A stretch of 44,408 nt of DNA, taken from NCBI GenBank assembly GCA_030753015.1, contig JASMDC010000028.1, forward strand, positions 1 through 44,408. Reading direction: 5' to 3'. Positions 1-10,400 of this stretch are shown one piece after another. The notes below the pieces were generated by a model. That model was not told the DNA's origin. It saw nothing but the letters and a program-made list of their open reading frames with translations, and did no database searches. The position numbers and the translations under genes are program-made. The DNA comes from Candidatus Undinarchaeales archaeon. Lineage in GTDB: Archaea; SpSt-1190; JASMDC01. Numbering within the stretch: position 1 is the stretch's first letter; every line of letters begins with the position of its first letter.

Positions 1-2269
1 AGGCATAGTGCGACGTGCAAGTCTTGGACGTGGCCACCAGGCAGACGCCGGTGGTGTCCGTGGGAGCCTCACGGTGGCAAGCGAAGCCCTGCGTGCATTG
101 GCAGTCTGCGAGACAGGGGCTCCCACCCAACACCTTCTCCTCTCCGATACAGGAGCCATGCACACAACATCCAGAGGCGCAATCGAAAGCACCGTCGCAT
201 GAGGCACCAAGTTCGCGCCGACAGCGACCACCGCCGCATGCCAGACCGTCGCGGCACTCGCAGTCCGCTCCACAGGGATCGTTCAACAGACCTGTGCCTT
301 TCTGGAAGCACATCCCGCCAGCACAGCAGCCCGACGCACAGTCCCCGTTCTGTTCACAGGCACCTTGTGATCCCGTGAGACATATACCCAGCCCATCGGC
401 GCAAGAGAGATCCTCGGTGCATTGACAATCGCGACCGCATGTTTCACCTCTCCCTTCACCGAGCCGGCACTCGCCAGCGCAGCAGATTCCCATACCACCA
501 CTGGATGTAAGACAGGGGCTTCCTTCGTGGTCGGAGCAGTCGCCGCACGTCTGAGGTACATGTGTCCCCTCGACATCGATGCAGGCGTCCAGGCTCGCGC
601 AATCATCGAACGAATCGCACGAGCTGGGACATACGCCATCAGTACAGGCGTACGCACTACATGAGACCGCGTCCTGACATTGGCGGTCGCGACAGATACC
701 CTGGCCGACGTTCGTGCAGCATGATGACCCCTCAGTCGAGCAGGTCCACGCAGGCCCGCTGTCCGAGATCGTGCAGACGGGAGCCCCCGAGCAGCTCGTC
801 GTCCCGCAGGCGTCACCGGCAGCCAGCTTGTGGTCGTTGTTCGTATCGCCGATGGTCGTGTAGACGCACGCACCACGGCAGCAGTAGCCGGTCCCATCGA
901 TTCCCGTACAGCGAACACCATCGATGGCACAGGGTCCGCAGGCGTCCGGGCCACCGTTGGCATTGGTATCGAAGCAAGATTCACCCGAGTCGCACTGTTC
1001 CACTGAGCTGCAGAGCTTCAGGCAGACTTTCGCGCCTTCCAGATCGACGCAGTGCTGGCCGGATGTGCAAGCGCCACCCACACCGCAGGGGGTCCGACAC
1101 GCGCCGGCCGCGCATGCATTGCTCCCACAGTCCTGTGGCGTGCCTGATGTGCAGGTCCCCGCGTCATCACACGAGCGCAGGCCTTCCTCAGTACAGCAAC
1201 CCTCTCCGGTGGACCCGCACGACCATGAACCGCCCGAGCATACGAGTGTCGCGGTACAGTCGCTATCACCACAGGGATCGATGCCCGAGTCAGCTCGACC
1301 ATCACTGTCAGCATCGGTCCACACGAGCCCCATAGTGGAACACTGGCCTCCACAGCAGTAACCCTGTCTGCCATTGTCGTCCAGGCAGGGAGCGCCGGGC
1401 TCATCGGTACACTCTCCACACCTTCCCGTACCATCGTCGTCCAGGTCAAGGCATTCCCATTCCTCACCCGGCTTGCATTGGGTGCCCGCCTTGCAGCTGT
1501 CATGGATGGTGAGAACGGGTGCGCCGGGTGCATCGTAGACGAGGGAGAGCCTCGTGGCGGGAGCAGAGCTGACCGCAGCACACGCATCACCTGTCGATGT
1601 GCACAGGGCCGTGACCGGCCATGTCCGGACATAGGTAGGTGAGACCGGTGTCACACGGAACGTTATCGTGTCCCAGTCTTCCTGTATCGCACGCTCGATG
1701 GCTGCGTCCACTTTCCGCAGAACCGTGCATGTCCCACTGCCCGTGCACGTCACATCGGCATCGGAGAGTGTACCGTCGTCACATCCTACTGCGGCAGAAG
1801 TGCAGGATCCACCTTCGCAGTAGTTGAGCACCACCGGGCTCTCAGCATGGCACTGTCCACCGGTCTCGGCCGGATGGCACGCATGCACGAGCGTGATAGT
1901 GGCTGCTCTGAATGGTCGGTGCTCCTTAAGCTCGAACACAAGCACGGCTTCTCGTTTGATCGCGCGCTCTTCACCGACACAGCAACTGGCGTTGGCCACT
2001 AGTTCTGGCGCACACGGGAGGCCTTCACCATGACGGCAGCATCCATCATACGCTTTACCGTCCTCGCACAGGGCATGGGGGATTATGTGGAATCCACCTA
2101 CGATAGCATGAGTGGCATCGGTGTCCGCGATGCCATCAGTCAAGCTTGCCGTACATAATGTACGGAGCCCCGCGGCGGGGATTAGAGCGATCACGAGGAT
2201 GATGAGCGCCAATGTGCTGCGCCACAAGCCGTGATCCCTTATCCGGTGATGTCTGGTTACGGTCAGCAT
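1..2269 (-). CDS. Cys-rich exported protein, 3' end beyond window
   Basis: Reading the minus strand from ATG 2269 gives one open frame of 756 codons that runs off the left edge without a stop, so the C-terminus is missing. Residues 1-34 form a basic N-terminus and a hydrophobic segment (about 18-33, STLALIILVIALIPAAG), a signal peptide or anchor. From about residue 65 the protein is packed with cysteines, many as CC pairs, in irregular units of the type GxxCC..GxC; around residue 320 there is an Asp-rich stretch (TDADSDGRADSG) that resembles a calcium loop. No enzyme domain is recognised. The start overlaps the stop of the upstream gene by 7 nt (ATGCTGA) and GGAGG lies 10 nt upstream, so it is translationally coupled. 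The plus-strand and other minus-strand frames here are shadows of this coding. Role inferred only as disulfide-stabilised surface protein. Confidence 0.85.
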   Translation of the reverse strand, partial: MLTVTRHHRIRDHGLWRSTLALIILVIALIPAAGLRTLCTASLTDGIADTDATHAIVGGFHIIPHALCEDGKAYDGCCRHGEGLPCAPELVANASCCVGEERAIKREAVLVFELKEHRPFRAATITLVHACHPAETGGQCHAESPVVLNYCEGGSCTSAAVGCDDGTLSDADVTCTGSGTCTVLRKVDAAIERAIQEDWDTITFRVTPVSPTYVRTWPVTALCTSTGDACAAVSSAPATRLSLVYDAPGAPVLTIHDSCKAGTQCKPGEEWECLDLDDDGTGRCGECTDEPGAPCLDDNGRQGYCCGGQCSTMGLVWTDADSDGRADSGIDPCGDSDCTATLVCSGGSWSCGSTGEGCCTEEGLRSCDDAGTCTSGTPQDCGSNACAAGACRTPCGVGGACTSGQHCVDLEGAKVCLKLCSSVEQCDSGESCFDTNANGGPDACGPCAIDGVRCTGIDGTGYCCRGACVYTTIGDTNNDHKLAAGDACGTTSCSGAPVCTISDSGPAWTCSTEGSSCCTNVGQGICRDRQCQDAVSCSAYACTDGVCPSSCDSFDDCASLDACIDVEGTHVPQTCGDCSDHEGSPCLTSSGGMGICCAGECRLGEGRGETCGRDCQCTEDLSCADGLGICLTGSQGACEQNGDCASGCCAGGMCFQKGTGLLNDPCGADCECRDGLACGGGRCRRELGASCDGAFDCASGCCVHGSCIGEEKVLGGSPCLADCQCTQGFACHREAPTDTTGVCLVATSKTCTSHYA

Positions 2270-4110
2270 GTCTCACACGCCTCCACGGTATCGATGGTCG
2301 TCCAGCCTTCCTTGTCCCGCACGGGACTGAAAGGCTGGAGGACAATTGTGTGCTCGTTCTCGCCAGGCGAGAGCACGACATGCTCCATCGAGGGAAGCAC
2401 CTTGAATCCGGGATTGCCCGAGTTATCCCTGGAAGGAAGACTCGCTATCACGTAGGTCCCCGAACGGACATGCGGGAAGCTGTACTTACCCTCCTCGTCG
2501 GCACGCGTCACGAAGACAAGGTCCTGGGCCTCCAGCGACGCGAGCACGATCTCAACATATCTAGGCGGGACGCCAGCGACGAAACCAAGGAGATCCGTAC
2601 CGGTCTCATGAGTAAGGCCAAGACAGGATTCCTCGGAACCCGCCACACAGAGCACCCTTCCCTGCCTAACGACCGTCCCGTTGAGCGACGCTGAAGACCT
2701 GAGGATGAGCCTTAGTTCCGCGTCCTCTCCCTCTGTAAGGCGGCGCCGTGTATCTATTCCGAAGCGACCGGTATCATGACGAGGTCGTATCGTGAGCGCT
2801 ACATCGCCACAGGGTACACCTGTGAACTCCTGGCCGTCCAGCTGTGAGGATGTACCGAGATCGAGGTCGCACCCCTCCACAGCAACGCTTTCTAACAAGG
2901 GAAGTCCGTCATCGGGATCGTCATCGTCCACAGTTAGTGTGAGCGAGCACTTCCCATCACACCCATCTCCGCTACTCGTGGATCCTGTTTGACGTTCTAT
3001 GGCCTGATTCTCGACTATCCTTGCTTGGAACACAGCATTGAACGAGAGGGGCGATACGACGCTCACGTCGTCGCCACCGACCACGCGGGCGCTCCTGCGC
3101 AGGTCCACAGCAGAGATGACTATCGGGAGGGTAAGGTTATAGTTCACGCGCCACGAACGTTGACACGTACCAAGGATGAAATCGATGCTCTCCTTGACTA
3201 CCTTGTTTGTATAACCGAACCGGTCCCTGAGAGCGAACTCGAGCTCGCCCATCACCGGGGCCATGCGCCACTGCAGCTCGGACTCTGTAAGGGTTTCGTT
3301 CCGCCGGATCTGTGACAGCACCTGGATGGCGACCAGCGAGGCGTCCTCGCCCATTGCGCTCCTGATCGTTGATCCAGGGATAGTGACGTTCCCACATTCA
3401 GCGGGTTCGCTCCCCTTTGGATTGGGGATACGCATGTCGTCTCCCATCACATCGAAGAGGCGGTCACGCACGGTCCGGTTCTCGATCAGGTAGGTGAACA
3501 CTGCGATCATCTGCTGTCGAAGGTGCTCAAGGCGTAGGTGTGCAGAAACGGCCGGTATGAGTGTCGTACGCTTTACCGTGTCCCGAGGCCTATACTCCAT
3601 CTCGATCTTCGCTTCTGATACGATGTTCGATTCGCTCATGCTGAGAGTGAACGATACCATGTTGAGCTTGAGCCCGAGCACTTCATGCTCAGGGAGTGAT
3701 TCGATTAGTTCGAGTTCTTGGCGAAGACGCACCTGTGTCTCTGTGCGTACGGCGGCCTCAACAGCATCATGTGATGGGATCTGGAGGATGACACCGTCAT
3801 GGAACCAGAATGGGATTCCAGAGAGCACGAGTGGCGGGACGTTCTCAGCGCGATAACCACCATGCGAGCCTATCTCTTTGGCGGCCGCATGAACGCTCTC
3901 TCGCAAGGACTCGTCCACGATCCGTGATAGTTGGAGGTCCGTGGTCCGCTCGTCATCTAGGCGGTTACGGTCCGATTCCGTTTGCCGCTCGATGGCCCGG
4001 TTGCGCATCGTACCCATAATGACCGTGAACACAACGAGGACAAAGGCCAGCATCGCAATGAGCGCCATCTGACCACGCTTGACCGAACACGATGTGACAT
4101 GACACCTCAT
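2263..4110 (-). CDS. Secreted/anchored protein with class III (pilin-like) signal and C-terminal carboxypeptidase-regulatory-like domain
   Basis: The protein has 615 residues. The N-terminus carries KRGQ at residues 11-14 followed by a long hydrophobic stretch (MALIAMLAFVLVVFTVIMG), the layout of archaeal class III signal peptides in which a prepilin-type peptidase cuts before the hydrophobic segment and the segment stays as a membrane or assembly helix. Residues 35-470 are mixed alpha/beta without a recognised domain. Residues about 473-600 look like a carboxypeptidase-regulatory-like beta-sandwich: LNGTVVRQGRVLCVAG early in it and a later GKYSFPHVRSGTYVIAS strand pair. The ATG overlaps the upstream stop as ATGA and is preceded by GGTGGTG. 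The gene sits between two Cys-rich secreted proteins in a coupled operon. It could be an atypical pilin-like assembly subunit or simply a membrane-anchored exoprotein. Confidence 0.8.
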   Translation of the reverse strand: MRCHVTSCSVKRGQMALIAMLAFVLVVFTVIMGTMRNRAIERQTESDRNRLDDERTTDLQLSRIVDESLRESVHAAAKEIGSHGGYRAENVPPLVLSGIPFWFHDGVILQIPSHDAVEAAVRTETQVRLRQELELIESLPEHEVLGLKLNMVSFTLSMSESNIVSEAKIEMEYRPRDTVKRTTLIPAVSAHLRLEHLRQQMIAVFTYLIENRTVRDRLFDVMGDDMRIPNPKGSEPAECGNVTIPGSTIRSAMGEDASLVAIQVLSQIRRNETLTESELQWRMAPVMGELEFALRDRFGYTNKVVKESIDFILGTCQRSWRVNYNLTLPIVISAVDLRRSARVVGGDDVSVVSPLSFNAVFQARIVENQAIERQTGSTSSGDGCDGKCSLTLTVDDDDPDDGLPLLESVAVEGCDLDLGTSSQLDGQEFTGVPCGDVALTIRPRHDTGRFGIDTRRRLTEGEDAELRLILRSSASLNGTVVRQGRVLCVAGSEESCLGLTHETGTDLLGFVAGVPPRYVEIVLASLEAQDLVFVTRADEEGKYSFPHVRSGTYVIASLPSRDNSGNPGFKVLPSMEHVVLSPGENEHTIVLQPFSPVRDKEGWTTIDTVEACETC

Positions 4111-7100
4111 GTGACCACCACCTTGTCAGCGACCTTTCGTAGGACAAGGTCGCCGGTCTGGATGGATGCGGCCATGGCGTACGTCCCTGGCCGAATGGAG
4201 AGCCCGGTGAACACGCACTCCTTCTTAGTCTCATCAGCTTCCAAGAGGCAATGATAGACATCGGGCATCTCGGGATGACCGCGCACCAGCTCGAACACCA
4301 AACGGGTGTCCGGTGGCCATGAGCGCTTTGATGTGCTCACCTGGAGGACTGCGAAATCCCGGCCCACGCGGTACTCTCCGATCACGGCACCGTAGGCGGT
4401 CTCACCTGCACGAAGGGGTTCACACCCTTTCGTTTCCGAGCCCTTCGGATAGAGGAAGTAAGTGGGATTCCCACGAACGGCGAGCAACGCCTCGTCGCTC
4501 ACGACTCCAGGTATGGATACGTTCACAACCAATGAACGCTGAACGAACACCGGAGGATTACAGAACGCAATGTTCCGCACCGTAGCGCGTACTCCGGCAG
4601 GAGTGCTGATGAGTGCGACATCCTCCCAGTCGAAGGTTACTTCCTGATCCGGGAGCATCTCGTCACCATCGGGTCCGTGAAGGAGGCCTCCTCTGTTGAT
4701 GATGGTGATTTCCAGATTCCGGAGGTCGTTCCCGGTCAGCCGCTTCATGTTTAGGTTGATATCAAGGTCGAAACCCAAGCTCGTCTCAATCTGATAGATG
4801 TAAGACCGGGGCTCGAAGGACACGATCTCCAGCGTGGGTCTCTCCTTGACGTAGATGCGGACCTCCGGTATCTCCATGGAACCTTCCCTGCCTAGGTCCG
4901 ATACTGCGAGTGTGAGTTGCGTGAGGTTATATTCCCCCATGTCCTTACCTAGGTTCTCGGGAGTGGCATTTCGCAGGAGGACGTCCACCTCCCAATAATC
5001 CTTACTCGGTTCGAATGAGACCCCGCTCACCTCGAGCGGTACTTCGCCGATGGTGGCGTGGAAAGCACTCTGAGGAAGGTCATCCACCGTCGAACCCTCG
5101 TCATCCACCACGGTCAGAAGGAGGCGCCGCGTGGAACCGTACTTCAGGTCATCATGGTCGAGCGTCATCTGCAGTCGCCCCAGCGGGGTCACCAGGAAGC
5201 TCGTTGCATCGTTCCATACCTCGAAAGGCCGCATTGCCAACCATACCTCGCCCTGTGCGGAGAAGCGAATGTAGGCCTTGTATGACCCTGGTTCGAGCTC
5301 GGTGCGGACGAAGAAGCCGAACCGCCACACTCCGCTGCCTTCGTGGTCGTGCGTCCGTGCACGATACTCCGTACCCCTGATGATGAGAGTAGCATCGGCA
5401 CCCTCGGTCAGGGGTTCGTCCTTGTACCGAAGACTGGTCTCGACCTCGATAACGGTGCCCTGGACCAGCTGTCCGATCCGCTCATGGTCCGGATCGAGCT
5501 CACGGACACGGGCTAGGAGGGAGGGTGGGCCACAGCCATCATGCGTGCATAGCTCACCGTAATAGCACACGTCCACAGTGCTCTCATCAGTGTCGAGACA
5601 GGAACAGGATGTCTTCGAGCAGATGTTCCCCTCATGGAGGCATGGCAGGAAGAGGAAGCCCGCGCGTACGATGCACATACCAGCGGACGTGTCAACGACG
5701 ACCTGAGAGCCCTCAATACACCCATCCTTTGTACATGTCGCACCAGGAAGACAGACATGGTCGCGGGTAGGGATTTCGGGGCCGTTCGTGCAAAGACAGT
5801 AAGGCATGTCCTGGGGACCAGGGGAGCATTTCTTGCCAACGTCTAAGCATGGGACACCGATGTCCTTCGCGAGCATGAGCAGGCCCTTGCGACATACCTC
5901 CCGCAACCGGTCCACGTGCTCCACGCGCTCGATCCGTACCGATGTTCTCCGTGTCCCACGGAGCGCAGGACCCTGGTAAACCTCGACATCGAGCGTGTAA
6001 ACACCAGAGGGGACGGTATCAGGAATGTCCAGGAAGAAACCTGTACAAGGTTCCCGCGGAGCGCTGGAGGCGTACACGGTCCCTACATGATCACGAACGT
6101 AGGCCGCGCATTCAGCGGTAAGGCCCGGGAAGCTCACCCGGATCGACTCCTCTGTCGTGTACACCTGTTTATCGGTGAACGGTGCCTCCTCTTCGACGGC
6201 ACGTGCGGTCACGATCCGGAAGCGTCGTGAGACCGTGGCCGAGCCCAGGAGCGTGTGTGATGCCTGTAAAAGGACCAGATTGTCTCCAAGGGCGTAGTCG
6301 CCAGTGTTGATTCCAATCTCGGACCGATCGAAATCGTCCGCTTGATGACGGTCCACTTCGTTGAGCTCCGGACCAAGCACTGTGACCGTGGTCTTCACCT
6401 CGGCTTCCTCAGTAGCAAGAACTGCCACGAAGGATTCACCGGAAACAAGGGTCCCTGATGGACGGAGGGTGGAGAGAGTGAGGTTGACGAATGATGACGT
6501 AGTCTGTATCTCCAAGGATGATGAACTATAATCGGCCCTGATGGTCTCACCATCGATACTGATCGCCAGTGTCTGAAGCACATAATTGGTCGCAGGAACC
6601 CATGCCTGATTTGCGACGAGATAGACCGGCCCACATCCCACGGTCGCGGTCGAGAACACTGTTTCCTCACCACGGACTACTCGTATCAGGCACGAAGTGG
6701 GTTCGGCACCGCTTGTGTCCACGATGATGGGCGTGTACAGACCATGGGCTACTTGAGATGCGTGGTTCACGTCCGAGATAGTAAGCCCCGTTTCGATAGG
6801 GATCGTCAATTGGGCACGCACTCGTCCGCCCGTGCCTGTGTTGGTTGCAGAGATTGACCGTCCGAACGCCACGACCCTCTCATCCCACTGGAATGTCAGT
6901 GATGGAAAGAGCAGGTGTACAAGTGGTCGATAGTCAAGGTCGAGCGTGAGCTCGCCCGGTACAACTGACATATCATCAATGAAACGTGATGCATCGGCAA
7001 GAATCAGATGCCCATAGAGCGTCCGTTTGTCGGAACGGTAGGTCGCGTAGCAAAACTCCACAGCGAAGTGCTCACGTGCTGTCATGCAGACCATCCTCTG

Positions 7101-7334
7101 GAGCATTTCCTCTGATGGAGAGTCGAGGATCGTTACGAGGTCATCCTGACCGATTATCATGGTAAAAGCCACATCAACACGGCCAATGTCGAGGATCGTG
7201 GCCGTACCCGTGCCGCAGCTGCCCTCGACCCCATTGCACAAGGATGTCACAGGATTGAGGATCATCCAAAGAGCGATGATCACACAGGTCACTGCGGTCC
7301 TCGCGGATGCCCTTGGCCACTCCTCCGTCTTCAC
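4107..7334 (-). CDS. Large secreted protein with Ig-like domains and central Cys block
   Basis: The protein has 1,075 residues from GTG 7334. I prefer this start over an in-frame GTG at 7391 because a TATA-like box (7360-7367) lies inside the longer version and sits about 32 nt upstream of 7334, as at other leaderless genes here. The N-terminus (VKTEEWPRASARTA, then TCVIIALWMIL) is a signal peptide. Residues 30-480 and 610-1075 look like strings of beta-sandwich (Ig/CARDB-like) domains. Residues about 485-610 are a Cys block with about 17 cysteines, then an Ig-like domain, the same order as in the giant protein at 7461-17402 and the 707-residue protein at 29938. No clear C-terminal anchor is visible. 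It heads a coupled three-gene operon (ATGA, then ATGCTGA junctions). Function unknown; extracellular structural or adhesion role inferred. Confidence 0.8.
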   Translation of the reverse strand: MKTEEWPRASARTAVTCVIIALWMILNPVTSLCNGVEGSCGTGTATILDIGRVDVAFTMIIGQDDLVTILDSPSEEMLQRMVCMTAREHFAVEFCYATYRSDKRTLYGHLILADASRFIDDMSVVPGELTLDLDYRPLVHLLFPSLTFQWDERVVAFGRSISATNTGTGGRVRAQLTIPIETGLTISDVNHASQVAHGLYTPIIVDTSGAEPTSCLIRVVRGEETVFSTATVGCGPVYLVANQAWVPATNYVLQTLAISIDGETIRADYSSSSLEIQTTSSFVNLTLSTLRPSGTLVSGESFVAVLATEEAEVKTTVTVLGPELNEVDRHQADDFDRSEIGINTGDYALGDNLVLLQASHTLLGSATVSRRFRIVTARAVEEEAPFTDKQVYTTEESIRVSFPGLTAECAAYVRDHVGTVYASSAPREPCTGFFLDIPDTVPSGVYTLDVEVYQGPALRGTRRTSVRIERVEHVDRLREVCRKGLLMLAKDIGVPCLDVGKKCSPGPQDMPYCLCTNGPEIPTRDHVCLPGATCTKDGCIEGSQVVVDTSAGMCIVRAGFLFLPCLHEGNICSKTSCSCLDTDESTVDVCYYGELCTHDGCGPPSLLARVRELDPDHERIGQLVQGTVIEVETSLRYKDEPLTEGADATLIIRGTEYRARTHDHEGSGVWRFGFFVRTELEPGSYKAYIRFSAQGEVWLAMRPFEVWNDATSFLVTPLGRLQMTLDHDDLKYGSTRRLLLTVVDDEGSTVDDLPQSAFHATIGEVPLEVSGVSFEPSKDYWEVDVLLRNATPENLGKDMGEYNLTQLTLAVSDLGREGSMEIPEVRIYVKERPTLEIVSFEPRSYIYQIETSLGFDLDINLNMKRLTGNDLRNLEITIINRGGLLHGPDGDEMLPDQEVTFDWEDVALISTPAGVRATVRNIAFCNPPVFVQRSLVVNVSIPGVVSDEALLAVRGNPTYFLYPKGSETKGCEPLRAGETAYGAVIGEYRVGRDFAVLQVSTSKRSWPPDTRLVFELVRGHPEMPDVYHCLLEADETKKECVFTGLSIRPGTYAMAASIQTGDLVLRKVADKVVVT

Positions 7335-7359
7335 TGTGTTATTCTTAACTGCATTACCT

Positions 7360-7367
7360 CTTATAAG
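7360..7367 (-). promoter_or_regulatory. TATA-like box for the 7334-1 operon
   Basis: CTTATAAG on the minus strand, about 32 nt upstream of GTG 7334. With an archaeal start site about 26-30 nt downstream, transcription would begin at or next to the GTG, implying a leaderless first gene. The surrounding gap 7335-7460 also contains CCCGAC...GTCGGG inverted arms just after the giant gene's stop (within 7412-7453), not followed by a T-run. Confidence 0.6.
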
Positions 7368-7460
7368 GTTGCTGCCCGGCCCAGTACCCACTCATTATAT
7401 CGTCGATGACGTGCGGGAGCCCGACACCGCGTGCACCGGGCCCCCGTCGGGTGTGTCCTT

Positions 7461-10400
7461 TCAGGGTCTCTTCTTCGTCGGGCCACGGAGCATCATGAGG
7501 CTCAAAGCACCCACGACGAGCGCAGCACCGATGGCCACCGGCAGGAGGTTGCGGCTCTGCGGTGAGATGGACACCAGTGCCTTGGCGAGCTCTGCTTCCC
7601 GCTTGGCCTTGTCGAGGGTTCCTTCACCCTCCTCAAGCTTCTCTTCGGCCACTACGTACCGCTGGTCGTTGAAGTTCCGCTTCATCTGGAGGGAGGAGAC
7701 TATGGCCTTCCGCAAGTAGAGGCGAGCGGTCATGGGATCCACCTCCATGCGCTGGAGCTCGAGGATGGTGCTCTCCACGGTGCTAAGGTCCGTCTCGAAC
7801 TCGTCCATCTTATCCTGCAACGTGTCCACATCGTACTTGACAGAGATGGTTACCTCCTTGGCGATCGAGTTCACGCCGGACTTGGCCCTAATTGTGGCCG
7901 AGTACTCACCGAACAACAGGTCCGATGGGATCGTCACTGAGTTCTCCTCGGCCCGCTCCCCGGCGCCATCTATCGAGACGCTCTTGGCGTTCCAACCAAG
8001 GATCGAGGAATCAAGGTTCTCAGGCATAGCGACCTGCACCTCGATCGTGGCTGTGCTGTCCAGTGTATTGGCGAGCTTCACCGAGAAAGTGCCGCTCCCG
8101 CCCTGGGCCAGTTCGAGCCGTGTCGGTATCAGTTCCAGACTGAACGAGAGCGGCGGCCTCAGATCACGCATCGGAAGGTTCTTACAGTACGAGGTGTCCG
8201 CGGGATCGCACACCTGGACCTGCATCTTCTTCTCGATGCCGAAGGCGTTACACGCGATGGTGAGAACACCTGCCCTATCGGGCTTGAAGTTCATGGTGCA
8301 TCTACCGCCTTCTAGCGTGCACGACAGCTCCTGGGCAGGCTCCTCGCCCCATGCCGATGAGCACGACACAGTTCCAGCGCGCTTGCTCCGGATGGTTATG
8401 GGGATGTCGTCGCCGATGAAGAACGCCTCGCGCTCCACGATACGGAAGTCCAGAGGGCGGCTCGCGGGGTCTACCGGGTCAGTGCCGGCCTTGACCTCCT
8501 CCTTGTCGGAGTAGCCGTCTCCGTCTGTGTCCCATGATGTGGGATTGGTCCCGTACTGGAACTCCTCGAGGTTCGAGAGCCCATCGAGATCAGCGTCCTC
8601 CGACGGATCGTCCACACCGTGCATCCTCTCCCAACCGTCGTCCATACCATCGTTGTCCTCGTCCACACGGAGGGTAGGTGCCCCGGTCGGGTGGCTTCTG
8701 CGGTCAACGGGATCGGTCCCACGCTCGGCCTCGTCCTGGTCGGAATAGCCATCGCCGTCAGAGTCCCAGGTCGTGGGGGGGGTCCCCTGCTGGAACTCCT
8801 GGAGGTTAGTAAGGCCGTCCAGGTCAGGATCACCGGCGGGATCGGTCACACCATAGAACGATTCCCACCCGTCGTCCATGCCATCACCATCTTCGTCCTT
8901 CTGTAGCTTTGGCGGTGTGACGGGTCTGCTCCTCGGATCGATCGGGTCCGTACCCGCCTCGACCTCGTGGCCATCGGAATAGCCGTCCCCATCGGAATCC
9001 CATGCTCCGGGATCAGTCCCATGGAGGAAGTCATCGAGGTTGTTAAGGCCGTCCATGTCAGGATCAGCAGCCGGATCATCGACATCGTAGTGCTTCTCCC
9101 AGCCATCGTCCATACCATCACCGTCATCATCCTTGACGATAACCGGTGGAAGCGGCGGTCGGCTCTTCGGATCGATGGGGTCCGTGCCGGCATCGACCTC
9201 ATTCCCATCGGAGAATCCATCGCTATCAGAGTCCCAGACCGTAGGCTTAGTCCCCTTCTTGAACTCGTCGAGATTGGTAAGGCCATCAAGGTCAGGATCC
9301 TCAGCGGGATCTGACACGCCATGCTGCTTCTCCCAACCATCGTCCATGCCATCGTTATCGTCGTCGATCCTCACCTTTGGAGCACCGGGTGGTCGGCTGA
9401 TCGGGTCGAGCGGATTCGTGCCCGACTCCACCTCATCGAGGTCCGAGTAACCGTCATCATCGGTGTCCCACTTCGTGGGATTGGTACGGCGCTGGAACTC
9501 CTGAAGGTTGGAGAGACCATCAAGGTCGGGATCGGCCGCAGGATCGGAGACTCCGTAGTACTTCTCCCATCCGTCGTCCATACCGTCACCATCGGTATCG
9601 ATCCCGGGCTCAGGCCAGTCGGGATCGAGCGGATCATCGAACGGGAACTCGATCTGGAACGGGTTCTCGTCGACGAATATGATCTTCGGTCTGCAGCAAC
9701 TCTCACCCTCTGCGCAGGATGTCACGGGCCGATAGTAGGCCTTACTGACACATGCCCTCAATGTGTGGGCCGGTTCGACTATGTCCACGTCTGCCGGGAT
9801 ACGTACACGGCCCTCATTGAACTGAACCTCGTTACCGTCAAGGGTGAACGTCGCCTTGAGGTCGGTCACAGGTTGACCCTCGCCGTCAACGGCGTTGAGG
9901 GTCGCGATGACCTGGTCTCCAGCGAAGGTGGAGAGCGGGTCCACGGTCCAGGACAGGTCCAGGATCGTATAGATGGTCACAGTCTTCTCCAGTGTGGCCT
10001 TGTTACCCTCCTTGTCCGCAGTGACCTTCAGGGTGTGCTCACCCAGCGTATCCAGCTTTAGGGTCGTAGTATAGCCGAGCGTCGGGTCCTCGGTGAGAGT
10101 GACCGAGGAGTCGCCAACCGTTACGGTCACGGTTGCACCGGTGATGTGATCGAGCTTGTCATCAAGCACATCCACGAACACAGGGAACTCCTCTCCGCGC
10201 CGGTACTCATCGCCGATCATTGCATCGATGGCCATGTCGATGACGTTGACAGGTCCTGGCGGTACACAGCCGACACCGGACTCGCAGAGCTTGCCCGTCG
10301 CCGAGCAGTGGACCCACTTCTCGGCATCGTCCTGGATGCATCGGTTGCTCTCCGTGTCACAGTGATTAGTGACATAGTAGAGGTCCTGGGCGGCCATCGC

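Noticed and set aside
15-1632. Several open frames on the plus strand and in other minus frames (such as 562-1335 plus and 283-984 minus)
   Set aside because: They are Arg/Pro/Ser-rich shadows of a continuous Cys-rich minus-strand frame that runs from ATG 2269 to the window edge with a signal peptide and SD.
7391-7391. Upstream GTG start for the 1,075-aa gene
   Set aside because: The extension would contain the TATA-like box and place a polar tail before the signal peptide; GTG 7334 fits the leaderless pattern.
7412-7453. Inverted arms CCCGAC/GTCGGG after the giant gene as a terminator
   Set aside because: No T-run follows on the minus strand, the loop is long and GC-rich, and archaeal terminators are usually T-rich; kept only as a note.
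8450-9610. Regularly spaced DNA repeats resembling an array
   Set aside because: Not CRISPR: the period is 234 bp, there are no short repeats with unique spacers, and each unit is an in-frame calcium-binding repeat.
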